The notes beneath the pieces are model-generated. The model saw only the letters and a program-made list of their open reading frames with translations. It did no database searches and was not told the origin of the DNA. Below, one piece after another: positions 1 to 12,400 of a stretch of DNA of 64,000 nt. The position numbers and the translations under genes were made by a program. The stretch lies in assembly GCF_028769735.1 (NCBI RefSeq), contig NC_088171.1:67783216-67847215 (forward strand). The letters run 5' to 3'. The first letter of the stretch is position 1. Every line of letters begins with the position of its first letter. Origin of the DNA: Zonotrichia leucophrys gambelii (Eukaryota; Chordata; Aves; Passeriformes; Passerellidae).

Positions 1-1809
1 AAAGGGGCTCTCCATGAAAAGCTTCAGTTGAAAGGGCTCTCTGCTCTCCTGTGTCTTAGTAGTCTGCATACTTGGCCATTCACAAGTTGTCCTTCCTGCA
101 CAGGCATTAGGTCAGATTTACAGCTGTGCTAATATGGTAAATTATGCCTGAACTGCCTTAAATTTGTCTTCAGCTCAATTCTCTGTCCTAAAATATGGGG
201 TAGATTCAACTGTCAACTAATTAAGAAATACCCCATTTTCAGTTTGAACCTGAGAAAGTTCACTTCTTTCCCACTGTGACTTAATTACTAAATAAAAACA
301 GCTACTGGATGAGAGGGTGTATATTAAAAAGTGCATGGCAGATGTCTTTGCATTGAAGTAAGAGTACTTCTAAATGAAGATATATAGTATTATTCAAACA
401 ACCAACTATGTGTTTATGTCATAATGTACTTCAATTAACAGAAACAATTGCCTGTCAGTTTAAGATTAAGAGACTTGGAAACCCCAGGAGGTTTTGGCTT
501 TCTAGCTTAATGAGTGAATAGCAGTTTGTGCTCAGCTCAGGACTAACTCTACTTCTCCTTAATGTATTCACTGAAGGATGTTATTAAGTACTTCATCAGA
601 ATAAGATAGTTTTTCAGTAGGTCTGTGGGTGGGTTTTCTCCTCTTGTGATTCAATACACAATTGAAGAAACTTCTGAATTTAATTTTTTTGTCTATCTGG
701 CTTACATGATTTACATAATTGGTTGCTCATGCAGCATTTCTCTATTATTCTTTGTGATAGTTTTGTGCAGTGTGAAATGTCTTAGTAATTTTCCAGGAAC
801 TGTCTTCGCAGTAGTGCTGTGCATGGTCTTTAAACTCATGGCCCTTGCACATGAGTTATTGCAGTGTTATCAGCTTGAAGACGTCAGTGACTCAAGGAAA
901 GCAGAGCTTCTGTAACTAGCTGGTGCTCTGACAATTCAAACTGCTCTGTGGCTCTACTTGATTTTTTATAAAATCAGCCTAAATAGATGATCATGATATG
1001 AGGATGATTTAAAAATTAATGGATACATGCCTACTGAAGTCCAGAAGCATGACCACAGCTCTTCTGGACATGGCACAGCTAACTTGGCACTACCTAGCCT
1101 GGGTTTGTCAGAAGGGGCCCTGAGGTGCCCCGGTTCGCCTGGGCCCAAAGATGCCTGGGGGGTTTTCTGGGGGCAAGCAATAGCACTCTAAACCAACTAG
1201 AGCAAGTCTTTGCCAGCTGGCAGTGTGACTGGCATGAGCTGAATTCATCTGACTGCTGCATAGGCACATGTTGAACTGAAAGATGCAAACCATAGATGGT
1301 AGCAAATAGTATCTTGTTCCAAATATCCTTATTCAAGCATATTTCCTCATAAAGTGATTTAAGAATTGCCTTTAAGGACAGGAGGTGTGACTTCCTTAAT
1401 AGTGAAGAACATATTCAGAATAGTTGTTTATTTGCTCAGCCATTTCTTTTACAGAAGTAGCCTTTATTTTTGTCATACTTCTTGCTCACATGACAAGCAC
1501 GTGCCTCTAAATAGGGCTTATGAACCTCCCTGCTGGTGCATGGGGGTCACATAACCACAGTTACTTTTAATGGACTTGAAATCTCAGGGGTGTGCAATAT
1601 TCTGTGATTAAAAGTAAAGCAAACAGGTTGGGGGGAAAAGCAGGCCCTTAAATTAAAATGTCTCTGTCCTACTGCGTTCCTGTCACCATTAACATGCTGG
1701 TGAAGTAAACAGAACATTACAATGTATTGGTGCAGTCAACAGCACAGCAGGCACATCCTGCTTGGAGTATTCAGTAGCCATCAAACACTGAGAGCGCCAC
1801 CTAAATTAC
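1..1809 (-). other. LY86: LY86 intron 3 (5' portion)
   Basis: The intron starts with GTAATT at 1809 and runs off the window. It is single-copy-looking AT-rich DNA with no recognised repeat. A plus-strand ORF at 625-915 (96 codons, very hydrophobic) overlaps it but resembles no known protein and is probably chance. No further LY86 exon was found here. Confidence 0.8.
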
Positions 1810-1938
1810 CTCCTTTCTTCTTTCCACAGAAAATAAGCTTGGAATGACCCGGCCCGCAAAGCGTCTCGGAGTAGGTTAGGACAGTCCTTCCGTTTACGAT
1901 CATGTTCAGCTTGATATAGAGCTCCTTGATGCTGTGTC
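1810..1938 (-). CDS. LY86: LY86 (MD-1) coding exon 3
   Basis: This 129-bp internal exon completes codon 70 (A from exon 2 plus GA = Arg), encodes residues 71-112 and adds the first base of codon 113. HSIKELYIKLN parallels human DIKELFLDLA, and KLIFCGKKKG parallels human KFSFCGRRKG. Cys97 and Cys107 are ten residues apart, like the MD-2 Cys95-Cys105 loop disulfide. The acceptor is TATAG|GACAC; its polypyrimidine tract (CTCTTTCTCTTTGTG) runs immediately upstream. The donor at 1809-1808 is GGAG|GTAATT. The human sequon in this region (LNFS) is replaced by LTYS, so no N-glycosylation site is visible here. The partner of Cys40, equivalent to MD-2 Cys148, must come from a later exon not in this window. 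The reading frame is intact, with no stops or frameshifts, so the gene looks functional as far as it is visible. Confidence 0.95.
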
Positions 1939-3341
1939 CTATACACAAAGAGAAAGAGAGCTCAGAGAAAGTGTAAGGATTAACTTTATTTTAAAAAGGA
2001 TTCTATGTTTTCCTCCCTGCTGTTTGAGCCATTAGACATTTTCTCTTCACAGGGGACTCCTGATACATAGAAATCTGTGCTTCAGGAAGAGGTCTCTAGG
2101 CCTTCAAGGTATATGACAGGGGACATAATAGCAGTTCTCTTAAGTGTTAAATAAACTAGGCTTATGACCCTTTTCTGACTCTGAGGTCAAGTGGTGTAGC
2201 AAGTCTCCTGTCCTTATATCTAAACTTTTCTTGTGTTCTTAGCAGAGGGATCATATCCAATGGGCCCCTGGGAGCAACCTGTGACCTCAAACTGCTGCCT
2301 GGGAAAACAGTAACTGGCCTGAGCCCAACCTGTGCCAGGGACCAGCACAGCAGCTTGGCAGTTCTAGGAGGTTGCCTCCTTGTGCTTGGCTTGCTGACGC
2401 AGGCAGAGCCAGTGAGGCTACTGGATTTAGATGGAGGTCCTATACTCTGACTTATTTGCAAATGTCTGTAGTGTGATTTTTTTCAGGCTTGTTTACCTTT
2501 TCAGCCACCTGAAAACTGATGCTCCCTGGACAAATAGCCCACATATCTGACAGGAAGGGAGACATTTTGCATGCAAGGAAGCATTCCCAGGTGCCAAAAG
2601 ACACTTGGCACACAAATTTATTTTCAACACCAAGAGCATACAGCTGCTGTTTCATATTTATGCTCTGGTAGTACAGGATCTAGATGAGCTTGGGCTCAGG
2701 TCTGCAAGATGTGACCTTCCCATGAAAAAATCACAAAGCAAGCGATGGCTAATATTAAAGCGTGCACCCAGTTTTTACCTTTTATTGCTAATCAGTCAGG
2801 TGCTGAAGGGTGTAATTTCAGCTAGTGCAGGTGGCAAACTGATGGTGTGACTGCTGCCTCAGGCCAGCACTTTCCCAGAACACTTCTCTGTACACCCAGG
2901 AGGGACAGCGGGGTATCCCCATGTTGTGCTGTGGGAGTCCATTCAGACCCCTGCCTGCAAGGGTCACAGCCTTGGAAGTTTGGTGAGGTAGTGACATAAG
3001 AATGTGTGTGAGAGTCAGCAAGACTCTCCCCAGAAGACTTAGCTATGAAGATAATGAGCTCTAGAGCAGCCCCTCCTTGACTCTCCATGTGTACAAATGA
3101 AGAGCAGGAGCAGAATAGGGGCTGAAAGCTGATATGACCTCTTTAGGGTGACAGATGTAGTCTGAGGCCAAGCTGATAACAGAACTGACATTTTTTGTAA
3201 CTCTGCACAGGTTTTGAAATTTCTAACAAATGAAGCCCCTTCATATTTTATAGGAGATTGTAAGCCTTGCTTACTTCTTAATACCATCACTCACACATGA
3301 ATTACCTGTGTACAGCATGAGAAAATAGCAATACCACTTAC
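1939..3341 (-). other. LY86: LY86 intron 2
   Basis: A 1403-bp intron with GTAAGT at its 5' end (3341) and TATAG at its 3' end (1939). It interrupts Arg codon 70 after the first base. No repeat or other gene was recognised inside it. Confidence 0.92.
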
Positions 3342-3428
3342 TTAGGACCGCTGTACCTCTGATGTTAAAGGTGTGGGTTGCAATATCAGGACAATGGTCA
3401 ATGCTGAGAGCAAAATCTTGCTGGGGAT
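3342..3428 (-). CDS. LY86: LY86 (MD-1) coding exon 2
   Basis: This 87-bp internal exon completes codon 41 (Asp), encodes residues 42-69 and gives the first base of codon 70. The peptide begins DPQQDFALSIDHC, parallel to human MD-1 DPLQDFGFSVEKC, and continues through THTFNIRG, the counterpart of the human NINIRFG strand. Cys53 is the expected partner of Cys28, as MD-2 pairs Cys25 with Cys51. The acceptor is AAACAG|ATCC with a T-rich stretch upstream, and the donor at 3341-3340 is CTAA|GTAAGT, a near-perfect consensus. Both boundaries split a codon after its first base, matching exons 1 and 3, so the exon is symmetric (87 = 29 x 3). It was too short to appear as an ATG-initiated ORF and was found by matching the protein family. 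The segment lines the front of the lipid-binding beta-cup in known MD-1 and MD-2 structures. Confidence 0.95.
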   Translation of the reverse strand: MPSKILLSALTIVLILQPTPLTSEVQRS

Positions 3429-6400
3429 CTGTTTGAAGACACAAAGTAGTGGGTTACAAGTTGGATGTTTAATGAGATACTTTATTGAGACTGTATGTAT
3501 AATATATAAAATAATAGAAATGTTATAAAAAATAAATTACATATTTGCTAAAAGTTCTCCAAGAAGTGCTTAGAGCTCCCATACCCTGCATTCAATAGCT
3601 ACTTGTGTCCTTCCTGCCCCTTCAGTCTGAAATGCACTCAGGTGCTCACCTGTGTGAGGTTAAAATCTACTGTGTGGGAAAATTAACAAAGGTTAAAGAA
3701 GGAAAGTTCCCCACAGTAGTGGGTAGCCAATACTTATTCAATGGTGAAATCTCAGCACAACTGCTCTTCCCAGACTCTACACATTGCCTTTCCTTCCTCA
3801 GCACTGAGGAGCAATTGGCTATGAAGATGCTTATTAATTAATTTGCTTCACAAGATGGCTTGGTGAAGCTGATTTAGGAAAGTGAATTCTGGAGTGGGAT
3901 GAAAAGTCCAAAACTGAAAATGAAATTGTGTTAAGTGAGATACTGCAGCACTTTTTTTTCTGGGTCCATCATCCTGTGATATTTCTAAGCCAGAAAATAT
4001 TCTACATTTCTCGTTTTCTGGGAGACTTGAGCAGAGCTGTGGGGCCAAAGGAAGCCCTTTGAAAGATAATTATAATGAACGTGATTCGTTCCAATTCCTG
4101 CAGTATCCCTTTCTCTGCAAAAAGCTCTAAAACTCCTGTAAAAGCATAATTGTTTTTTATACCACTTCCACCTTCTTCCTTGCTAGCCTCCATGAGATCT
4201 GATGCTGTGCCTGAAGGCTTGCTGACATGTCACTCTCTGGTGACAGGCAGCAGCAACCACTGACAGCTCAGCTGCCACAACCAATAGAATGTGCAATTGT
4301 TTTCCAAAGCTGTGGCAGGAGGGGAAAGATTTGGCCAATTTGGAAAAATACCTTGAGCCTCAAACTTGCTTTAGGCATAGTTTTGTCCCTCATTATGGCT
4401 TTCCAGCCAGCCTGTTCATCCAACGTAGTTCTCTGTGGAAAAAAGAGAAGCAGCTGTGGCATGTGCAGAAGCAGCCATAGGCTCCTTGTTTTACTCAGAT
4501 CTGGTAGTGACAAATATAGACTTGGGAACTGAGTTCTCTTTCTAAGTTATTGTTTCTTGAACTAATCTTCTCACTGAGTTGAAAATAACAGGTTGGGAGA
4601 ATTTTCCTTTGATGCTGTGGTGAAACTTGAGTCACAAGTGTCCTCTGTGAGGCTGAGCCAGCATCCTCACAGTCTAACCCTGTTTTAGCAGCAGTGCCCC
4701 ACAGCTATAGCAGCTGGCAATCAGCAAGCCTGTGTGACCAAAACCTGCTTGCTTAGAGGAGATCACAGAATGAATGAAAGTGTTGAGAGGACCTGGAGGG
4801 CTCTAACTAAGCCAGGATTTGTGAGCCCACAGACTATCAGTGTGGGCTAACAGCCGAGCCCTTAATTTGGGCAAGTTAAAATGACTGTTCAAAGGAGGGA
4901 GATAAAAAGAACTGATATTTCTAAAGCTCTGTGTCCTTGTGCTGGATTTTGTCCTCCACACCACTAAAGCAGTCTCTGCAGTTGCATAATCTGCTTAGGA
5001 CAAAAAGTTAGTGCCTGCAGTTGTTTTTCAAGTGTGGCCACAGTCAGAGGGTTCTCTTTCCTCTTTTTTTCTTATTCCTGTCAGTTCCAGCTTTGTTTTT
5101 GCAGCTTCAGAAGCTGTTGGAATCGGTTAGGAGAGCAGTTTCCTGCTCCAGCTGAAAAGCATGTCAAACTTCTCTTTTCTCCAAGGCCGTTACTCCTGCT
5201 TCCCCTCTGGTTTCTACCATCTTTCAAGGCTTGGCTTCCGCATTCCTCTGGACTTCTGCTAGAGCCCCTCTTGTTTCTGTTTTGCGTGTGGTGTGGTGAT
5301 AAGGTTCAGGAAGCAGCTGCTCAGATTCAGAGCAATTTGGGCATTGATGCCTACAAATAGTGCTGGTTGTCGGGTTACTAAAATTGTTGGGTCTGCAGTT
5401 TCAAGAGGGAGTACGGTCAAACATGGCAGTAGAACATACATAATGTCCTTTTCTTTTCAAAGGCTGTACTATAATGAACAAACTAAATTGTCGTGTTAGA
5501 GCTAGAATTTGAACTTTTAGTTTAAAATTTCTCAGCACTGAGTGGAAAGGGTATGTTCATGAAACCAAGATTTTTTTGAAAGCTTCTTACAATGACCCTG
5601 ATCTCAGGGTAATTTTAGTTTAGGATGTCTGTTTATTTCTATGGGTTGAGCTCCTTTGACAGATGATTCATTTCATAGTGCATTGCAGCCATGGATGTCT
5701 TTTACTGCACTGCTTGTGATGCAGCATAGATCCTGACATATCCAGGAGGTGCTGTTTGGTCCTCAGAGAGAGTGTGGAAGCACTCACATGAGGAATTCCA
5801 GAAAACTTTGTGAATTGGAGCACTTGAATTTTCTGTTGTTATTCTGTTGCTGACAAATGTAAAATTTTCCACTGCTAAAAGAACCCAAATTAATTTTCTG
5901 ACCATCTCTGTGGAAATTTCTGCTCAGAATTAGCAATCCAATTTTGCAATCTTAGATACTGTGGCATATATGGGTACCTCCTGCTGAAATCAATTGAAAG
6001 AATGGCTGTGTTGCTAAAACTATGGTGCCAGGGAGTCTGGATTCCCAAACAAGTAGGGAGAAACGTTGCTACTATAACAAAACTAATTAAACTTCTGGGT
6101 TTTAGCTGCATGACGAGTGAAGGAATCTGTAAATTCAGCTGGGCTTTATGCACTAAGGGATTGTGCCATCCCCCTCTTTCCTTAAATCGTGAGGAGTGCC
6201 TCCTGTGGCCAAGGCAACTCAAGGCAATTGCCGTTTTTGTTTTTCATCTCAGATGTACGGCTGTGAGTCACTGTGTATCTCCTATGGAGGTTTAATACTT
6301 ATTCTTCCATGTTTGCTTCAATCTGAAGTGAGCTGGTTAGACTGAAAAAAATACATGTTATGTCTTTCACATGTGCAGAGCAATAACATTTACTGTTAGA

Positions 6401-9400
6401 TCTCTAAACTACGTGGGGCTGCCCTTCAGGCTTCCACTTCCCTGCAACATTTCATGGTGCACAGTACTGTATGTTCCCAGACTTCCCTCCACCTACTCCC
6501 TTCAATCTGCTCCGTCTCCCATAATTAAAGCTAGAAACTCTTTAACTGGTTGCAGAATTTTGCTTTTCCAGTTCAGCTTTGATAAATCACCAACACTCAC
6601 AATGTTGTTGGAAATTTTGCAAACACATTGAGGTTTATCAGTGAAAATCTGCTTACTGAGGGGGAAAAGGGCATTTTTTTTTGTGTATCTAGTGAGAAGG
6701 ACTTAGGCTGCAACATATTTACAGCTAGCATGAAAAGTGTCTGGAAGCAGAATTTTGACTCAAGTTTCTCTCTAGGCAGGACTTAATTTTGGGCAACTGC
6801 TCTGGGAAACGAGAAAGCCTTTGGCTTTGTGAACCGTCCATGCAGTCCAAGATTTCCAGACCTGTTATTTGAACCTGATGCTGTGCCTGAGGCTGAGCTC
6901 CCATCTGTATCTAGCACTGAATGTCCAGCTTTCGCTGAAGACTGACTTCTGTAGTACAATCCTGCTTTGTGAGAGGTGAATTTGGGATGTACCTGGCATC
7001 TTGCTGCCAATCACCCCTGACATGGCTTAGTGCCAGCTGAGACCATGCATCCCACCACCTATTTCGCCCTTACCCAAGTACCCTGGTGAAGATTTGTTCC
7101 TGTATTGATTTGGGATGAGGTTTTCCACATGCACTGGCACCACAGTGCAAGATTTCAGCCTGACTTACTATTCAAGGTGCTCACAGTGATTGGTTTGGCT
7201 GGGTTTCTCTTAGGGGACTGAGCAGGTGTGTGTAGTACAGCCTAGAAGCTCAGATGAGTTCCTGAACTCTTCTTTCTAGAGCTTTTCCCCCCTGCTTTTG
7301 TTCTTAGTAGAAGGTTCATAGGTAGATTGGCTCAGACATATTTACAGCAGTGTAACCTCAGTGACAAGGACAACAGGTGGGAAGTCCCTTGTGTGCCCTG
7401 GTTACTGCAGTTGTGGGGCCAGTGGCTCCTGCCCCTGCTGAACATGGGTGTGCACACAGGCGCAGGGCTGTGAGCTGGGGCTGCCTTTACAGCCTCCTGG
7501 GAGGGGATCTCCAGAGCACAGGATGAAGTGGACAGCTGGGAATGATAATGTGCTAACCCACTGTGGCAATGTCCCTCAGAGACTGAGCTGCTACATGACT
7601 AACTGGGCATTACAGAAACTGCATGGCCAGATGGGAAGCACCTGTTCTAGGAATTTTGCTGTGCTCGTGCTCAACAGCCTCTGTCTTTTATTCTTCTCTC
7701 TCCCTTCCCCCCTCCCCCCCCCCAATTTTTTTTACTGTCCTGTACTGGTTTTCCTCTCTTCTGAATCTGCTCTAAAATCACATTGTTTCCATATGAGCAT
7801 GAAAATCAGTCGTATGAGTGAATAGCAGCAGCAAGCAGAGGAGCTTTGCTTGTTAACGTCCACATCTGTAAGCCTTGGAGAGGTAAGAAGACCCTCCAAA
7901 CTGGTTAGCTTTGAGTGTTTCAAAATAATACTTTTAGGAGCAGATAAGGCACAGAATGGAATGAAATAGCACAGCTGCACTTGGCTAGGGTCAGGTAAGG
8001 ACAAGCTGGTGCTAGAGGAGATGGAAATTAGCACAAGGAAGAAACATTTAGCAATTACCCAATACTCCTTGCCTTCAAAGCTCTTAATAAAATTAAATCA
8101 TTAGTCTTTACAACATTCAAGGTGATGAAAGGACAGGGAAAGAATGAGGAACTGTTTGGGATTTCAGACTTTATGTATTCGTTCAACAATTTCCCTTTAA
8201 TGCCTATTTAAATAAATTAACCTGAATGCTCAAGGTTATATTTGACACTGAAATCTACTTATAGGCTACTGAGGAAGAAGCATCAGGTGAATTAGCAGCT
8301 CTCTGGTTATGCATCTGCATTTCCCTGAGCACCTTCAGTTTAATGAACTTCCATTTAGGCCTGCCTTCACTGCATGCCACTGCCACCTCCAGATGTGACT
8401 GGGAAGGGCAGAGTGACCATCTGTTCAGAGAAGAGCAGAATAAATTGTGAGACTCACACTGGCTGTGTCTACTTTATCATCAGAATACTCCATCCTAAGA
8501 CATTTGACTTAGCCATGACCAGCTCCAGTCTCCTGCCTAATTCAGATTGGAACTCTGGCCTAGTTCAGTTCAGTCACTCTGGCCTCATTTGCAGAAGTCA
8601 CTGTATGTTTTATCACCTGAACTCTTCTGGCTTGCTTAGGCAACATAGAGGAGAAGGAATAGAGAATATTAGAGTTTGTGTATGCTTAATGTCCTGGGGT
8701 TACAGACTGTGGGAGTTCCCCTTTGCAAACAGTACTATCAACTTGTGGTTTCTGAGGTTGCTTAAACCCAAACCTCCAAAGCTTTTGGAGATGTCCAATG
8801 GAGTGAATAACTCTGCTTCCTTTCTGATAAAACCTACATGGCTGTAGAGGGAAGCCTGAAGATTTGGTTTCAGTATAATCTATAAACTAAAAAAGAACAG
8901 GACACTAGCAAAAGAAACTTAAAATGTAACTTAAAAAAAAAAGGTTTATACAAGTTAAATAATTTCCAGTCCTCTCCCAAAAATACTGAACACTGGTAAT
9001 GCATAGAGCATTTATATATTTCTTGGTTAGATTGAGGCACAGGCATTACTGGCTGATGCCTGTGACCTTAGTTTTGCAGCAAGGTGATTTCAGTGTCTTA
9101 CAAAGTTAGTTTAAATAAAAGACAAAGATTTTGTCTTTTGATATTTCAAATAAAACTCATTGGGAAGTATAAATGATGTCCAAATGTGCAAATATTAAGA
9201 GACAGTAACTTAGAAGGCTTCTCCAAATGTCAGGTGGAGAGGAGAGGAAGAGATTTTCTGGCAGCAGGCTGATGTGATGAGGTGGAGGGAAGCCCCTGTG
9301 AAGACAGAAGGTGTGAGGGGCTCTCTGCCTGAGCAGGGCCGTGTTTGGGGATGGGAGTGTCACTGGCATGCATCAAGCAGCCTTGTCAAAGACATGCCCT

Positions 9401-12400
9401 GAGTTTCCCTGCCTTTTCCTGCCTGAACCACCTTTTCTAGGAGCAAGCTTGTTAGATCTGTTGGCTGAGGATTGAGGGGAGGCTTAGTATCTGAAGGCTC
9501 TTTCCTCCTCCTTTGCTTTTGCCAGAGGTAGTATTTGGGAAAGGGGAGTTTCTGTGCTTTGTGTGGTATGACAAAGCTTTATCCAAGTCTGTTTAAGAGG
9601 ACAAAACTGAAAGATGCAGGCTTTGAGAGATAGCACATATAGATCTGTACTTGATAATCCTGGTTTGTCCTAGTTAGCTTGAGAGAGAAAGGCAGGCAGA
9701 GCAGGCTTCAACTACAGCAGTGTAACAAGAAAATACTGCATTAATCTGGGCCCAGCAGGGACTGTATTAGAGAGAGAAAGTCTTTGTTCTTCTGTTGGTA
9801 AGAAAACACCATGCACTGGATGAATAAAATGCTTACAGTAACTGCCTGTATTCCTAATCAGAGCTGTCTCTTCCCTCTTCAATGTGTTGGCTTTTTAAAA
9901 ATAATTTTTTCATAGTGCCCTACTTGAGACTGAGATCTCTGGACATCAGTGCTTGTCGGAAGGACTGGGGATTCACAACAGACTTTCAGGGTTGTGTCAG
10001 AAATAGAACCAAACTTTGCTGGAAACTGCCCTGCTGTCAGACACATGCCATGCTCTGGGAGAGCAGCTACACCGCTGATTGTACAAAACAGTAATCAGCA
10101 GCATATAAATGGGCTACATGTTCCCATTTTCCCGTGATGGGTTTAAATCCACTACAGGAGCATGGCAGGAAGCTACAGTTGGAATGGCATGCTCCCTCTG
10201 CTGAGGAAACTAACTGGGTTCCCACCTGCCTGATCACTGCTGGATCATTTGACAGGAGCCATTTATCTTCAGGTGAAGACGAAACTGAAGCACTGAAATA
10301 ATTTGTAGTAGTTTTCAAAATGCTAGCTTTTGGCAACTAGAAGCTCTCCTGAGTCTAAAAGCAGCATCTGGAACAGAACAAAGGGTTTTGATTTGGTATG
10401 TGGTGAATCTGTAAAGGCCATTTGGCATCTTGTCCCTGATGGCTACCGTTTTTCCCTAGTTTTAGGTTGCCTCCTTAAAGTTGGTTCAGTGACACCAACA
10501 CACAATAATACTAATGTAGTTTTTTCCTTTTGAGGTGTTAATTTTTCTTAGGATACTTTGGATATTTTTCCCAATGGATATTAAATTGCTGTGAGTGTCT
10601 GATCTCCTGCCTCTATTTTCTTTGCTAAACTGTAAGAATAATAGCGTCCAGATATATTTTGAGGCCTTGATGATAGCTTTAGATGAGATGATATGCAATG
10701 TCAAGAAAGCGTAGCAATGCTTTTATTGCTTAGAGGCTTACAAAGAAACCTTTGCATAGGAGCACTTATCATCAGCTGTGGTTTGTTTTTGCACCTGACT
10801 TTAAACAGCCTTTTGATAATTTCTGCTTTATATAATACAGGAGCTAATCTCAAATTTTACCAAATTTTTAAAATGGCTGTGACTCACCTGTTTAGTGTAT
10901 TAGAGTGCTCCCTCCATAGGCTCAGATTCAGTATCCAATAGCAAATGACAATATTTCCTTGCCCACAGTATTTCTTGACTGTGATGTAATATACCTTTTA
11001 GGTATGTCTCTCCTATATTTTTCCAAAGGATAGAACATAATTTTCTATGGCTTGCTTTCTGAACTGTTACCACCCATCCTTACATTTACCTGAGTGACTC
11101 AGTGGCTACAGCAACCAAAGACGAGGCAAAAGTGATTAGGTGGAAAACATGCCAACCACTTTATATTTATCAGCTGCAGATAAGCGGGAGAGGCTGTCTG
11201 TGCTTAACATAAACAACCCTCTTGCAGTCCATGGTGCAGGACCTTAATTGATTTGGTGAAGAATTTGGCTCTGTGAGGAAACCACTGAGAACTAAATTAG
11301 ATGGGAGAATTTAAAGCCTGGTGGGAGAAGTTCAGCTCAAGTTAATTCTCTCCACTACTAGTCTCACTGAAAGCATTAATATTGATTTTACTGAAAGATT
11401 TAAAGTCTAGGTACTGAATCTAATGTTTTTGCCAGAGTACCTTGGAGGTATGAAATTGTCTCCTGCTCCTCAATGTCATTTACATTTTAAAACTTACTAA
11501 GTACTCTCCTCACCTGAACAAAGGGCAAAATGATGTTCAGAATCACCTCAAGAGTTCACATAGAAAAAAGAAAGTTTAAATCCTCTAATGAGATGTGGAG
11601 GATGAAATAGATGGGATAGTTTTAAGTCATGGAGGGACAAAAATTTTAAAAAAAGATTTGCATGCACACTCATAACTATGCTACCTTGATTCTGATGATA
11701 GTTTCAGTTTGTTAGGATCTGGTGCCAGAAATATACATGTACACATCTGGTCTTCCCCTTGGAATAAGTAAGTTATACCAGATGAATTCAACAGCAAAGC
11801 TATGACAGTAAGATGGCTTGGACAGAGTAAACACACAAAAAATTGTTTTCAAGTGGAATTCTTAAGTTCTTTGATTGTTTGCCCATTAGCAATCTATGCA
11901 ACAAAAAATCAGAGGGGAGTTGGTGTCGTGTGGCTTTAAATAATTTAGAAGCAGAAGCAATTGCTGGAGACTGTTTGAGGGAAATAAATAAATAAGTCCA
12001 AGAGAAGCATCTGGCTCAATCTGTCTGCCAAAAATCCAAAGAATAATGGAAAAAAAACCTCTTTTTACCAAGTGTCTGGAAGAATTTTTGCCCTGAAGCG
12101 GCATGAGTGAGAACTTTTTGCAGACCTTTCTTTCCCAGCTGAAGCTATCAGATTACTTACATCCTTTAAGTAAAGAATATTAGTGTGTGGTCAAGGAGGG
12201 AAAAGGAATAGTTAGACTGGTTGACATAGAGAACAGAAGGTGATATGCTGTAAAATTAACACCAATTTAACAGTACTGTTTACAAGCTGGTATTGCTGAA
12301 TGAGCAGGTGTATTTTTAAAAATACATCTGATGTTACAGTTGTATTTTTAAAAAAGGAACAAGTGAAATTTAAGAAAAATAGTATCTTTGATCTCTCAGT

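Noticed and set aside
625..915. 96-codon ORF with strongly hydrophobic stretches
   Set aside because: T-rich DNA yields hydrophobic peptides by default. There is no family match, and it lies inside LY86 intron 3.
1788..1802. CTCF-like GAGCGCCACCT beside LY86 exon 3
   Set aside because: Only the central bases fit; the flanks do not.
4750..4815. Possible reversed CR1 tail (ATCACAGAATGAATG, then GAGAGGACCTGGAGGGCTC)
   Set aside because: The similarity is short and interrupted, too weak to separate from chance.
8374..8847. Longest ORF of the window (157 codons, plus strand)
   Set aside because: It has no domain, signal peptide or family resemblance, and lies antisense in LY86 intron 1. One ORF of this size is expected by chance in about 128 kb of two-strand sequence.
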